Part shown: positions 1 through 11,787 of the stretch, one piece after another
Numbering within the stretch: the first letter of the stretch is position 1
How the letters are laid out: each line of letters starts with the position of its first letter
Assembly: GCA_008360955.1 (NCBI GenBank)
Contig: LUCM01001707.1
Coordinates: 84,796-148,795 of the forward strand
Direction of reading: 5' to 3'
From: Fasciolopsis buskii
Lineage: Eukaryota; Platyhelminthes; Trematoda; Plagiorchiida; Fasciolidae
DNA: 64,000 nucleotides
Notes under the pieces: model-generated
What the model was told of the DNA's origin: nothing
Databases searched by the model: none
Seen by the model: only the letters and a program-made list of their open reading frames with translations
Made by a program: the position numbers and the translations under genes

Positions 1-2530
1 TGAAAGGAAGAGATGTTATTAACGTTAAAACTGTTCGGTAAAAATATTGATTTTGAAGGAGCAAAAATGCACCGTGAACATCTGAGTGAGTTCATCGTGG
101 TACCAAATTTCCTGAAGAGATAATGCTCTTAGAAGCTGTTTGGATCGACACATCCATTATGGGTTGACGCAAGACAACATCTGCGTGGTTTAAAATCTGA
201 ACAGATGAAGTATAAGAAAGGCAACAAGTGTAAATTGCAAATTGCAATGGAGAAGAACGACACTTTGCAGAACTTTTACATTGCTAGCTAGGAGTTTCCA
301 GAAGGTCAAGATACTGTATTTTCCTTCGATACATCGGGTGATCAATCAAATAACCCTTGGCGACATCCAAACTATATTTATCTGAATAGCAAAAGAGAGT
401 GTGAAACTGCACCAGAGGCAAAGAAACAGTCTCAGGAAATATCTTACTAATTCCGCATCATCATAGAAAAAACGGGGAAGAAAATTACCATGCACTCGAT
501 ACAGCTGTTTGCTTATACACTAGGCTGTAGACTTAGTAAGCTCTTGAATAGGAAAAAACAAATTTGGGTACACTCTGGTACGGGTAATATGTACAAGAAT
601 AAGAAGACAGAATAATTTTGAAAGTTTGTCTACTCATCTGCATTTATATCGTTTATATTAAAAGAGGCAAAACTGCCAGCTCTTGCCTCATTAGGAAATG
701 TGGCCTTGACTAACCGATAAACAATTTCGAAAAATCACCGTTTTAATTCCTGAATGAATAAGGAATACCGTGTCAATAAAAGCAACACAATTTTTCGGTA
801 TCAGTTAACCAAGCATGTTTACATCAATCTCATCCGAATGCAACAAAAAATACTGCAAGTGAAGATATGCACTCTCCTTACCTGTTCCGAAATTCGGATA
901 GCGCTGTAACGCAGTTGTTTAATCTTCTCAATAGGGAGTTTAGATTATCCACTTGACTCCGTGAGTCTACATTCCTTGATGTGGGTAAGCTAGTGTCCGC
1001 AGTTATGTCCGATGTTCTTAAAAGGTCCAGAGGTAACAACTCACAGGAGAACTTTCCTATATCATTATCAAGAATCCTCGCCTGGGGGACGATTAAATAT
1101 TCACCAAATGACTAATAGTTTTATGAACCTACCACTTGTTTATCAGGGATTTCGTCCGTGCACGGAACACTCTCAGCCTGGTCAGTTCCCATTTGCCCAC
1201 ATGACTCAGTTTGGCACTCATTTATCAGTGCGACAATTTCTCTCAGTTGATCTTTTATCGCTCCGATTTGGGAGCAATTTTCATCCTCTTCCGCTGCCAC
1301 ATTAAAACGTTAAACATCGTTAGACATTAGCAGAATTAAAGTTTCATACGTCGATACATGCCAAAAAATATACTTATTATCCGCGCCACTACATTCTTAA
1401 CTTTATCCTGGGAAAAAACTTATCATCTATTTTCATCCTGAAGCAATGGAATCGTCAAGTTGGTCGGCGACACCTACATTTTCAGCTGCTTGAACAGTAC
1501 ATCCTTCTAGAGGATTTAATGTGGGAAGGACGGCCGATGGTTTAACTTGCCCATTTATCACATTCCGTACAGCCGTATGCACAATCAACTTATTTGTGAT
1601 CGTCTAAAATCACTATGCCCGATGACCGCCTCTAAAATTTGCCTGCATCATGCTTAACCCGCATGACCAATCTATCTCCACATTCCACGCAGTACTTTGG
1701 CATACTCAATAATCAAGCATTACGTTAAGTTAAAACTGGCAAAAGCAGACTGATTTATTACAAAATCAAGCTGGGGACAGACAAATGAGAACTTCATTGC
1801 GATGAACTGTTTACCAGTGATTCTGGTTGAATTATCTGACCATTCCTCGGAGTGAATTTGCAGCTCTATCGGCAAAGCACACGTGGTAAGAAAATATAGC
1901 CGTTGTCCATGCACTTATGATAGAATATTGCTTAAACCAGCACCCTAGGAGGGTCACACGTCGGGTAGCCTCACAAAAGTTTCACATCACCAACGATGCT
2001 TAATAAAAACTAGATTCAATGAAATGAGATGGAAACGAAAATCACGTCACATTTCCCAAAATAAAATGAGCAATGCAATGGTTTCAGTCTGAAGAGTTAG
2101 TGGTAAGACCAATTCGAGTCAAATTCCATGCTTCAGCAGCTGAAATGATGCGATTCACTCGATGACCTTTCCTCTGTACTTGGGCTGAAAATAAAAGAGC
2201 AAAGTTTGACCAAATAACGTCGTTATTTCTGAACAGCACATGAACCCTTAACTAAAAGCATCCTAATGGCAATTGAAAATCACCTGTATTCTTTGTCGAT
2301 TCATCTTCCATACACTGAAGCTATACAAAAGAAAATGAGTCAGAAAATCAGATTTTGGTCACCTGATCCCTCAGACGTCGTAGACTGCATAGCACCATGC
2401 TCAGTTTTTTACTCATCATACCCATCTGACTTAGTTCAAATCCACCGCTTACTTTGACTGGGAGTTCTTCAGTGGAACATCCTTCGTGGACCTGTTTTTG
2501 CTGGACGTAAAAGTGCTATCTTCGGCAGTC
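1..2530. other. No gene recognised
   Basis: Only short frames (under 100 codons) without recognisable motifs are present on either strand. Base composition is ordinary for the window, with no microsatellite or long inverted repeat noticed. It may be intergenic or intronic DNA, or repeats too decayed to read. Confidence 0.5.
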
Positions 2531-2869
2531 TCACTCATACTTTTTGTTCGCTACTATGGCTCGACACTCCTCATACAGTATACTTACCTTGAGAGTACCA
2601 GAATCTGTGTGGTCATAAAATTCCGCACTCAGTGAATTTCGGATGTCCCATTTGTCGCGGAAGTGATTAAAAAGAGGTGAGCTTCCATCAAAGATATTCG
2701 AGCGTGGAAATGCTTTTAAGTTATTTAATTTCACGTATATGGCCGATTTACTGTGACTGTTTTCATCTTGGGAGAAACTAGAACTGTTCATGTTGTCGAG
2801 TTGGACGTTTTTCGGATGATATAACTTCATTGGGCGAAAGTGAAAAAAACATGAAAACAAAAAAAACAA
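2531..2869 (-). pseudogene. Possible BEL/Pao-type gag fragment
   Basis: An open frame of 112 codons on the minus strand. The middle reads FDGSSPLFNHFRDKWDI, followed about 35 residues later by a hydrophobic stretch and a single Cys (YEECRAI). In BEL/Pao gag proteins (the DUF1759 type) a similar phrase, FDG-x-P followed by a Phe/Trp-rich helix and later a Cys-Ala-x-x-Ile segment, opens the capsid-like domain. The frame starts with a Phe-rich run that is not part of that family, so the real start is probably internal or lost. No protease or reverse transcriptase of this type was found beside it. It could equally be a chance frame; the assignment rests on one motif. Confidence 0.3.
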
Positions 2870-5800
2870 TGAAGTAGAATTAGTAGGAATTCAACGGAAT
2901 CACTGCGCAGATATCTGATCCTTGTACATCTTATAGGGACCGTTTTGGTGTATTGAGTTACATTGGTTATCAGACATGCCCCTTGCATTACACTTATGCA
3001 ATAACCGTGTCATAAAAAGCTGGTGTAAAACATTGCGTGTTCTGGTTAAGTGGACACCCACCTATCTCTGCTTATACACAAAAAACACTGGCCGGTATCG
3101 AACCAACGACTTTACGCTTACTACTGTCACAAGGATGTGTTTTGTGACGGCTTGCGTGCCTCTTATACCCAACAAACTATCCCAAGCCGAAGCTCCAATC
3201 GTACTTGGAAGGTCAATGGTTAGAAATCTTGAGAAGGAGTCTCCTTGTCCTCCAGGGTGCGGTCCATTTGGACTGGCGGCCTTTGGAAAAATAAGCGGGA
3301 GAAATAACCAATTTAAGTAGATTGGCTTTCAGTGACCCGTGCCTTGATGTATTGTGGATAGATTGTTGTTAGAACGAAAGGTTTTGTTTGAGAACCTTAG
3401 TGGCACGCATATAGAAATCACCTATTACACAAATCGTATGAGAGCAGACGAGTGCAAAACCGTCAAAGGGAGCTAATGAAAAGAAGAAAAAGGTCACCAT
3501 ATGAACACGAGACGTAGCTGACTGAGCCCCGATATCTCCGTTGTTTTGCTAAAATATGGTGACAGAGTTTTGTTAGTGATTCTGAAGTGAGGTGTAAGGT
3601 AATAGTCCACAGAGCTCACTCATTAGCACTGGCACCGGATGTAAAAAGGCTGAAGTGTTTGAGCACATCGGTCATGTAAGCAGACCAACTTCGCCGCAAC
3701 AAGATGTTTTCCGAGCCACACGATAGTCGGAAGGTGGACCAGGGTGATTAGTATAGTACTTGGGAGTAAGGTGTAAAATAAGTAGGTCAACTGAGGTCAT
3801 TCGATAAGGGTTCACCATTTGCTCATACGTAGCAGTACGAGGCCTCAGGCTATATGGCTAAAGAACGCAGTTAGCGGTGTTTCAGAATTAAAAATTCGCC
3901 CGCTTCTCTATATGCCTTCTGTCTTATGACCATTTGGTTGTTTTCTCACTGTTATTTATTGGTGCAAGGCAGAAGCCGGATTCACCTCACATTCATTCAA
4001 GTTTAGTAATTGCTCGAATTGAAATGATCTGACTTAATGTGCACAGTTTTCGCGCGTGAGCTCAACCGGTGTAATAAGGAATGAATACGATTGAGCCGGT
4101 TTGCATACTACAGTTCGATAAAATGTCTAAGTGCAAAAGTAGGCTTAACAATCTGCAATAAAACAGTGAGGAATGTTAACAGAAGAGTTAGAGCAATTCG
4201 GTCGACCAATAAGAACTGTGGGCGATTACTGTGTCTGATTGCCAGGTTGACAGGAATAAAACGACTGGTTAAAAGATGTACGCATAATACATTTTATTCG
4301 CTGGTAAGTTGAAAACAACGCTCACTATGCAGTAAATTGGCTGGGCATATACGCCCCAGGTTTATTGAATGTTTGGCTGAACTAATGCCCTAAAAGTTTG
4401 GAAATCTGATAATCTACGACAAATGTAAACGCATTTTTACTAGCGAGATTACACTACTTAAAAATTAAAGTGACTAAAAATGGTCACTTAAAATAACCAG
4501 AAGACGTGGCCATAAGGTGATCATACATAATCCAGCTACTTGTGGCAAGTTCACGAAATTGTGCCTAACCAGCAGTTTGAACAGACAAATGTGCGAGAGC
4601 TTTGGATTGCGTCAACAGATATTATGGTAATCAAACCTTACTGCCTTTGCTTTGATGTCCTTCTAGCGCGAGTGACACGATGCTATCAGCGTACGAGCTG
4701 CGTTAGAGTTGACTGCTCCCGGCTACGTGATGAAAATATCAAGATATCTGCTGAACACTTACTGAACAATTTTATATTCACAACAGACCCGTTTGTCGCT
4801 GTGGGATAGTACTTCGGCTGCTTAATTACATTTCCCGAAGGTACAAAATTTCGAATTTGCACAGTGAACCGCCCATCTGCCTACTCAAGGGATTTCTTAT
4901 CGTTTAGATGTTCTATGTGCGAGCTTAGCAACTCTCAGTGCACAGTGTCGCAATTATTAACGTCAGAGCATTAAAAAAACCGATAAATAGGTCACGGTTA
5001 GCAGTGTTTGTTGTAACAGTAAGCACTGTTCCATTGTGCCTGCTATCTGCACCGATATTTTTGGTTTATCATTATAGTTAAATTGTGGAAAGATACGGAT
5101 TATTTTGAATGTAAAAAGCGATGGTGTCGAACGCACAATTTCACCATGGTTTTAAGTATTGAGGGTTAAGTGGAGAAATTATGCTTCATACCACCCGTTG
5201 AATGAAGAATATCATAAGAATTAAAAACGGATCACTGAAAAAGAGACTGAAATTTTTCTCAAGTTTAGTTCACTACAGTCACTCTCACCATTCATTATCA
5301 TGCAATCAAACTGGGCCAAAACAACTGATATAGTGATACGTACCACTACGGCATTATCATTGCCGGATAATCAGGCTACTTCGGTTCGGTAAAAAAATAG
5401 ATGGAGATGCTTTTAGGGTTACAAAATACGATGGGTTAGTTTTTTTTGAAGCATGCAGTTTTATGGATTTTTTCCCTTCTCCAGTTTGTGCAATCAAACG
5501 AGAATGATTAACATGATATTAATTGGCCAAGATATACTCCGGTTCAGACCACATTGAGGATAAACAGTTTGAGCGAGACGGAGCTTTTACTTCAGATCCT
5601 TGTTGAGCAGAATCAAAAAAATGGATAAAGATAACGAACCTTATGTTTTTTGATGGAGCACCTCTTGCATTTGCTCGGTGCAGTTTGTTCCGTTCTACTA
5701 TCGACTGGTCTATTCAGTTTGAGTTCTTTCTAATAAATCATCGGATAACGACATGCACAGTCAGCAATTTGGAAAATATTATTTTCGTTCGATTGTCAAG

Positions 5801-6728
5801 TGATGCATTTACATTGAAAAGGTGATTTGAGCATTATCTGCGCATTATTAATGTACACAAAAATCAATAGGTTAAGGATCTCGCCCTAGAAAGTGACATC
5901 AGATACAATAAACCAGGACAACTAAGGCTGCATATTTACTGAGACAGGTCTGTCAACCAGAAAATCTGGACACCAGATAAGCAGTGTTCGTATGGCTTCC
6001 ACGATTCCGGCCTCGTCAGTAATCTTCGAAGTTTGTCTGAAGAATCTGCTGACCGCAAAAGAACGTTGGGCTAAACTCAAACTCCATGAAATTCATCAGG
6101 CCCTTTTCTGGCCCTCGCAAGGCCTCTGGCAGAGTTCCGGACTGGAAAATGTTCCCGAAATCGGAGGAAACGGATGACTTGAATCAAAGATTTCCTAGTA
6201 GATGCGGTTTTCCTAATGGGACACATTCATGTATGGTCCCCTTGGTCAACTATCTGTAGCAGCTCTCCCCAGTGATCTTTTATTAGCTCGCTATTTTCTC
6301 CCGTTCTCGATAACGACCATCTAGGGTTCTTTAATTGTCCCTGGCTGTTACATGCTGATACAGGATGCTTAGCCAGCTAAAAGCTACCAAATTACGCATA
6401 AGGATCTCGATGCGTCAATAAGGTGGTCTACCACATCAACTCGAATAAGCATACCTTCATCCGGATAAACCAAGCGTCCAATGAACGCCAGGCTCTCATT
6501 TAAAAACGCTATTTGTACAAGAGATGTAAAGACAAAAAAACAGGCATTAGCCTGCCTACTTAAGGTGTAATTAGTCGTTAGTTTCTCAGCCTTGTTATAA
6601 TGCTTTCAAACTCCTGTGCATAACACATTAGCGTAAGGTCAAAGTAGCCTTAAAATCCATCTTCATTACTGTTGTCAAATTCCAGCGCAACCGGTACCTG
6701 ATATATTTCAGGAAATGGTTCAAGGGAA
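2870..6728. other. No gene recognised, apart from a SINE-like stretch
   Basis: Short frames of up to about 114 codons, none with family motifs. The one structured element is the tRNA-like stretch around 3.08-3.22 kb, listed separately. The remainder is A+T-rich, with no clear repeats seen. Confidence 0.45.
3081..3215 (-). repeat. Possible tRNA-derived SINE or tRNA relic
   Basis: On the minus strand, 3104-3094 reads GGTTCGATACC, an exact match to the RNA polymerase III B-box consensus (GGTTCGANNCC). The flanking bases can form the five-pair T-arm of a tRNA, with two G-T wobbles. A run of six T follows about ten bases downstream (plus strand 3081-3086), as expected of a Pol III terminator. Upstream, at plus 3126-3148, lies a hairpin with seven perfect base pairs (GTCACAA / TTGTGAC). 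A weak A-box-like stretch lies further upstream, but the spacing is longer than in a normal tRNA and no complete cloverleaf can be folded by eye. A tRNA-headed SINE is the likeliest reading, at low certainty. Confidence 0.35.
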
Positions 6729-6826
6729 ATTGTCGGTTTGCATTCACATCAGTTCACAACTCTAAGAATGCGTCTGTGTGTATGTGTAATTGGTCAATTT
6801 GTCACACGATCAGGTTGTAGACCACT
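6729..6826. repeat. Left arm of a perfect 98-bp inverted repeat
   Basis: The reverse complement of these 98 bases is identical, base for base, to 8008-8105. The arms are 1,181 bases apart and enclose a Penelope-like GIY-YIG coding fragment. Penelope-like elements often carry terminal repeats, sometimes as an inverted partial copy at one end, which fits this layout. Homology stops abruptly on both sides. Confidence 0.9.
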
Positions 6827-7539
6827 CTTACTGCGAAGGAGGCATTCAAAACAGAGGTGACAAGAGGCCGGGGAAAGCAATTAAGCAGACCAATTTATTT
6901 GCAGAGACTGCAAATCGCAACCATGACTGGAAAGCGCAATCGATTAGGCGTAACTGATAATCGCATTTAGTCAGAAAGCGATAACAAAATCACAACAACT
7001 GACTACCGAATTGGTTAATTAGACGTGAGAATTGTTGTTCAGACTTACTTAGTCATCATATGATATCAATGTTTTAGGAAAGCTCGGAGACTGATGGGAA
7101 AATGTATTTCTCTCAACTGCCACGTCCAGCTGCAAAATGTATCCACAAGCACACCAATATGAAACTGACAAACACACACTGAATGATATGGCATTGTAAA
7201 ATCTAGGAAACCATATCGCGGAGAGACCCAGACTCGTGCACGCATCCACTTGCTTCACGTGAACCCGAAACATCAGTGTTTTCGCCTCCATACTTGTCAC
7301 GTAGAAGCGATCGTACGAAAAGAAAGAATAAACCTTAAAGCTAGCACACGTTCATTCGGATCAATGGTTGCTGTATGTATTCAAAGAGGTGATCCTCTTC
7401 GAGCTTTTCATACAACGTTTGTGGATAAAAATGACAGGATGTATAGAAAATTTAAATAAGAACAGCAAAACGTGGCGAGCAAGCTCGTTTTCAGTTATTC
7501 GTATTCATGCGAATACATAACACTAAATTATCCAACGGA

Positions 7540-8040
7540 GACTGTCAAGTTCAATCAGTGGAACATTCTTTGCTGCACAATTAAAAACTGTATTCACATC
7601 CAAACCGATCATGTTTCCAACTAAAGGACAGACTGCCAGATTCTGCAGCCTCATTCTGTGTGTATTCATTCACCTGCTCCTGTGGGACCAGGTATATTGG
7701 CCGCACGACCAGGCGTCTGTCCGATCGCGTTCGAGAACACCTCCCGGCTTGGTTGAGCACAGGAACAATTAAGGCAATCACTAGCGCGGTGTGTTCACAC
7801 CTTGTCGAGTCAAACCACTCAGTGAATGTGACAAGTGCTTTTCGCACCATCTACAAAGTTAGGAGCGAACAATCAAGAACTGTCAAGTGTCGCATCTTGA
7901 ACACAGCCGAAGCCGCATCTATCCGTTTATGTAACCCCCCTCTATGCGCTCAGAAACAATTTGTCCAGACTCTTAAACTTCCCTGGCCCACTTGTCATTA
8001 TCCAACAAGTGGTCTACAACCTGATCGTGTGACAAATTGA
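7540..8040 (+). pseudogene. Penelope-like retroelement, C-terminal GIY-YIG endonuclease part
   Basis: From about 7660 the frame reads CVYSFTCSCGTRYIG, then RTTRRLSDRVREH, and later a paired-His segment (CSHLVESNH). This is the Penelope-type GIY-YIG nuclease: the VY...CxCG variant of the first motif, the YIG core, the conserved Arg of the next helix and the REH helix. These retroelements encode a reverse transcriptase joined to this nuclease, which nicks the target DNA. Just upstream, KDRLPDS in the same frame and FFAAQL...VFTSKPI in a neighbouring frame match the linker that precedes the nuclease, so a one-base frameshift lies near 7620. The reverse transcriptase proper was not found, so the copy is 5'-truncated. 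The frame stops at 8038-8040, inside the right inverted arm. Confidence 0.85.
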
Positions 8041-8105
8041 CCAATTACACATACACACAGACGCATTCTTAGAGTTGTGAACTGATGTGAATGCAAACCG
8101 ACAAT
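8008..8105. repeat. Right arm of a perfect 98-bp inverted repeat
   Basis: Exact reverse complement of 6729-6826. It overlaps the last codons and stop of the Penelope-like frame, so the arm includes coding sequence plus 3' untranslated sequence. Within it, 8082-8098 resembles a degenerate hammerhead-ribozyme core (CTGATG, short loop, CAAAC); hammerhead motifs are known in Penelope-like terminal repeats. The complete fold could not be shown. Confidence 0.9.
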
Positions 8106-10440
8106 ATTTCAGGAAGTTGAATGTATTTTCTACTCTGATGTCACTGATTTTCTTCCTGAGGCTTCGATGAAATATTAGTTGCACGGCAATATGCCTCACC
8201 ATTTGCACTATCAATCACGATAGCATTATTTCTTCTCAGTAACGTTATGACGTCGGATCAGCGCACAAAATTTATAAACTTGTTAGTTTTACTACCTTAA
8301 AATTCTCAACAATATATTCGATATGTTTTTGCTTCATAATACCGTTATGCTGTGCTAGTTCAGCCGTAACCCAAGGCTACCTTTGATAATTTGAAAATAA
8401 ATGTTTATAGCCTCTGTTTCCTACAGCAAGGATCTGTTGAGAACCGACATGTCAGCTATTTTAAAAACTGGATTAACAGCGGAGGTCGAAAAAGACAGTC
8501 ATTTCCATTTAGGTTTCACGACAATACGCTTGGAACAACATAACATGTCACTTCGAGTGAAATAAAATAATTATCTTTGGCTGACCACTTTTGAGAGCAC
8601 AAGTGGTTATATTTATTCAATGATAATCAAGAAAATCTTCAGAACAATTGAATTATAAGAACACCATCGTGGAAAACAAGCCTGTTTTCCGTAGTTCGCT
8701 CTTCGGGCTGATGCAGTTGTGTATGCGTATATTATATATATTTAATATGTGTTATACCTGTGACCGCGCAAGGGCACGGCTGCCTGCTACCAGGCCCGTC
8801 TCCTGGTTACAGATAAGGGAACAGCCACTACCCAGGTGGCTAACCATGAATAGGGTAGGCTCGAGCCTACCGAATAAGCGGCCGCGACGAACAGCGACAG
8901 TGTCGAGGGCGTGGTGGGTTTTGACTGGCAAGCGATCTCCCTAAAAAATACCACAAGACCCTATCATATATGAAATGGGAAGGCACATACCCGAAACGGT
9001 GTGGTAGTGGTTAAACTGAGTAAAAGTACGTGGTACATTGGCTCTATGTTTGTATCTACTTTGTTATATAGGTTTCGTTGCACTTGTTTGCGTTTAACGG
9101 AAAGCCTATACAGTGACCGTCTCTTGCAGTGAGGTAAAGGTAACCAATTAACTGCCTTCCTTTCAGCCTAAATAGGGTGGCTAGATTATTCTAAATATAT
9201 TATGGTGACAACAATACTCATAGAGATGGATTTCAGCTCTTGTACATACCAACAAAAGAACTCTAGGCACTCGTTTGGCCGTTCTGTAACAGCTGAACTG
9301 AAATAGCGTGCCAGCGCCATCGGTGCATGTTGCCTTGCAAATGTATGCAAGTATACAGTTTTTAATTTTTTTAGGTCCCACATAACCAATAATAAAGTAT
9401 TTCCATCTATCGGGTTGAAAAGGTACAATCATGGGCCAGTGTAGTTGTGTAACCATTATTGGATGACTGACTGAGTTTGTAAATGAACATACTGGAGACA
9501 GACTACTGGCCGACGCTAATAATACAGGGATGGTACCATATGGTACCAGATGACCCGTCTATTGGCCGGTAGATTTTAGTAAGAAAAGGTGGTTAATGTG
9601 GCTACAGATGAGCTGTTCAATGTTCTTTAAAGTTAACAGAATGGCACCCCACCCAAACCTTCTGCTCACCAACAACAGCAGCCCAACCATATTTACCAAA
9701 AGTAAGGGTGATCAAATGTCTTCCGGAGGAGTATAGATGCCGGAACTCCTTGTCAGCAAACGAGGCGGTAGAAAACATTGAATGGCTTGTGGTTAGCTCC
9801 CACTGGGTAATTAAGGGCGAAGAGCAGTAGGTAGGCTGTACTCAAGGGTAACGGCGCCCTCCTTCATCGGCCGTTGGAACAAAAAACACAGCAACCCTGC
9901 GGGTTTTGTTCCCGAGGACCAGGTTGGACTAGGTCGGGGAGGAAAATAGTGTCGAAAAGTCAACTTCGTGGTGCTTTAAGCCAGCGGTTGCAGCAATGGG
10001 AACAAGTAATCACGGTTTCTTGCGTCTGCTGCTGAGAATGATGAATTCCGACCTGCCGTTGCTGAAGCATCCTGACAGACGTAGGCCAGGTTATAGGGAT
10101 GGTCCAGAAAGACCTATCCATTTATCATGATGACAAGAAAAGTAATCGCCAAATGCGCAACGTGGACATCTTTATTCCAGGAGATACCACATACTGAGAC
10201 CTATTTCAGCTTATGCCATCGGAACGTCACACTGCGCAGAGTTACACTATTAACTTTGACCGGTCAGGCCAAAGCAGGTTGGTCATACAGGGTCCTAAAA
10301 GTGGATAGGCCGCTTCTACATAAAATGACGGGTTAGTTAGATGTGCTACCTGGGCTCTCATTGCGGAGGGCTTCAACTTATCACACGTAGGCTGGAGCTC
10401 CGAAGAAGTAGTCTGATGTGGAGCGGAAGGAGGTTTACTC
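8106..10440. other. No gene recognised; holds a GC-rich island
   Basis: No family motifs on either strand. A stretch at about 8755-8945 is clearly richer in G+C than its surroundings (it includes a NotI-type GCGGCCGC at about 8878) and has no coding match. An 18-bp palindrome lies at 9531-9548. The rest is short frames without recognisable content. Confidence 0.45.
9531..9548. repeat. Perfect 18-bp palindrome
   Basis: TGGTACCATATGGTACCA reads the same on both strands with no loop. It lies in a region with no gene call. It may be a chance palindrome or the scar of an inverted duplication. Confidence 0.8.
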
Positions 10441-11699
10441 TAGTCATCATCATCATCATCGTTCAGCGTTAAACAGCAAGGCAAGCCTCACTGACCGCTG
10501 CCTTTCCCCAGAGTTACACGTTTATATAAAAAGAATGAATATCCAACGGAAACAGGGAGTGGACCTACACAGGCGGGAAAAGATAAGATGCTGCTGTAGC
10601 CAACAGACGAAACACAGTCTAACTGTACAAACGCAATCCGTCAATCATTCTGATTCGATAGAATATGACAAAACGATCGCCATATTCTTCAGTGCCTCCA
10701 GCCAGTTACTTGACGAAGTCATTCGGACCGCAACCACGAAGACGTGAGACATCCACTTTGCCTAAGTTGGTTGTACATTTTCTCATTTCACGTTGCAGCG
10801 TCATCTGTTTACCTCGGCACGGCTTCTTCCATTCCTTGGGAGCAATACAAAATAGTTCATGGTAGGGTAGACGACATACGACATACGAAACACGTGACCC
10901 AACCCCAACCAGCATAGTCTACTGAGTTTCATACGCTGAAACAAGCTGTTCTCAGAAGTGGCACCCAATACCAGATTCCTAACCTCAATATTACTCACCC
11001 GGTCACTCCATCCAATCCTAACCATACTACGTAAACATCGGTTGTCGAAAACCTCCAACCGACGAACATCGCCAACACGCATACTCCACGTCTCGCAACC
11101 ACTCAACAGAACTGAACGGACTGCAGCACAGTACACACGACCTTTCGACTTCAGTTTGACTGAAATATCAGGCCAACGCCACAAGTGCTTCAATCCAGCG
11201 TAAGCTGCTCGAGCCTTCGATATACGCATACTTACCTCCAATCCCGAGCTACCATCGTTAGACACGCAGCTACCAAGGTAGGTGAAACGGTCCACAATCG
11301 TCAGCTCCTCTCCATCCATTATCGCTGCTGTCGTTCAGTCCTGCAACAGCACCTTACACCTTGAAGGTGCAAAGCACATGTCAAACCGAGCAACCGATCT
11401 CAACAGTCTATCTAGTGCCCGTTGTGCATGGTGTGCAGACTCGAACAGGCACACGACGTCGTCTGCGTAATCTAGGTCGCATAGCTTCCCTCCACTTCCC
11501 AGTTCGACTCCTACATCCCGGAGATCTAAATCATCGTCCATCACCTCGTCCATGACGAAGTCGAACAAGAATGGAGAGATGGGACACCCTTGTCGAACGT
11601 CACTAGTCGTTTTGAATGAACGTGACAGTTCACCGTATACCCTAACGCGACCATAGGTATGCGAGTACAATGCTCGCAACAGGTTCACAAACTTCGTTG
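10441..11699 (-). mobile_element. RTE-type LINE, copy 1, 5'-truncated
   Basis: Minus-strand copy of the same family as 62656-64000, visibly very similar over its length (about 55 of the first 60 bases match at the 3' end). On the minus strand it ends with a short ATG-type trinucleotide tail (plus 10441-10457), as RTE-clade elements often do. On its 5' side, similarity to the other copy stops abruptly at about 11697-11700, inside the reverse transcriptase. That is the usual result of incomplete target-primed reverse transcription. No convincing target-site duplication was seen around it. Confidence 0.85.
10801..11688 (-). pseudogene. RTE reverse transcriptase, palm and C-terminal domain
   Basis: Two minus-strand frames, 11688-11335 and 11319-10801, cover the palm and the following C-terminal domain. 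The first contains GVRQGCPISPFLF-type residues (here DVRQGCPISPFLFDF) and the catalytic YADD at 11469-11458, intact. The second has the RTE-typical YLGSCVSNDGS, CETWSMRVGDVRRLEVFDNRCLRSM and W-L-G-L-G-HV segments. A small deletion, relative to copy 2, in the spacer near 11325 separates the frames. The role in the parent element is cDNA synthesis primed at nicked target DNA. The apurinic-like endonuclease and N-terminal reverse-transcriptase motifs are missing because of the 5' truncation, so the copy cannot be autonomous. Confidence 0.85.
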
Positions 11700-11751
11700 A
11701 GAGACAGATTGGTTCATTATCGTTTTCTACTTAAGCGGAAAAGAGCTGGGT

Positions 11752-11753
<2 letters not shown>

Positions 11754-11784
<31 letters not shown>
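11754..11784. repeat. (TA)n microsatellite
   Basis: About 31 bases of uninterrupted TA repeat, roughly 55 bases beyond the 5' truncation point of the RTE copy. Confidence 0.95.
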
Positions 11785-11787
<3 letters not shown>

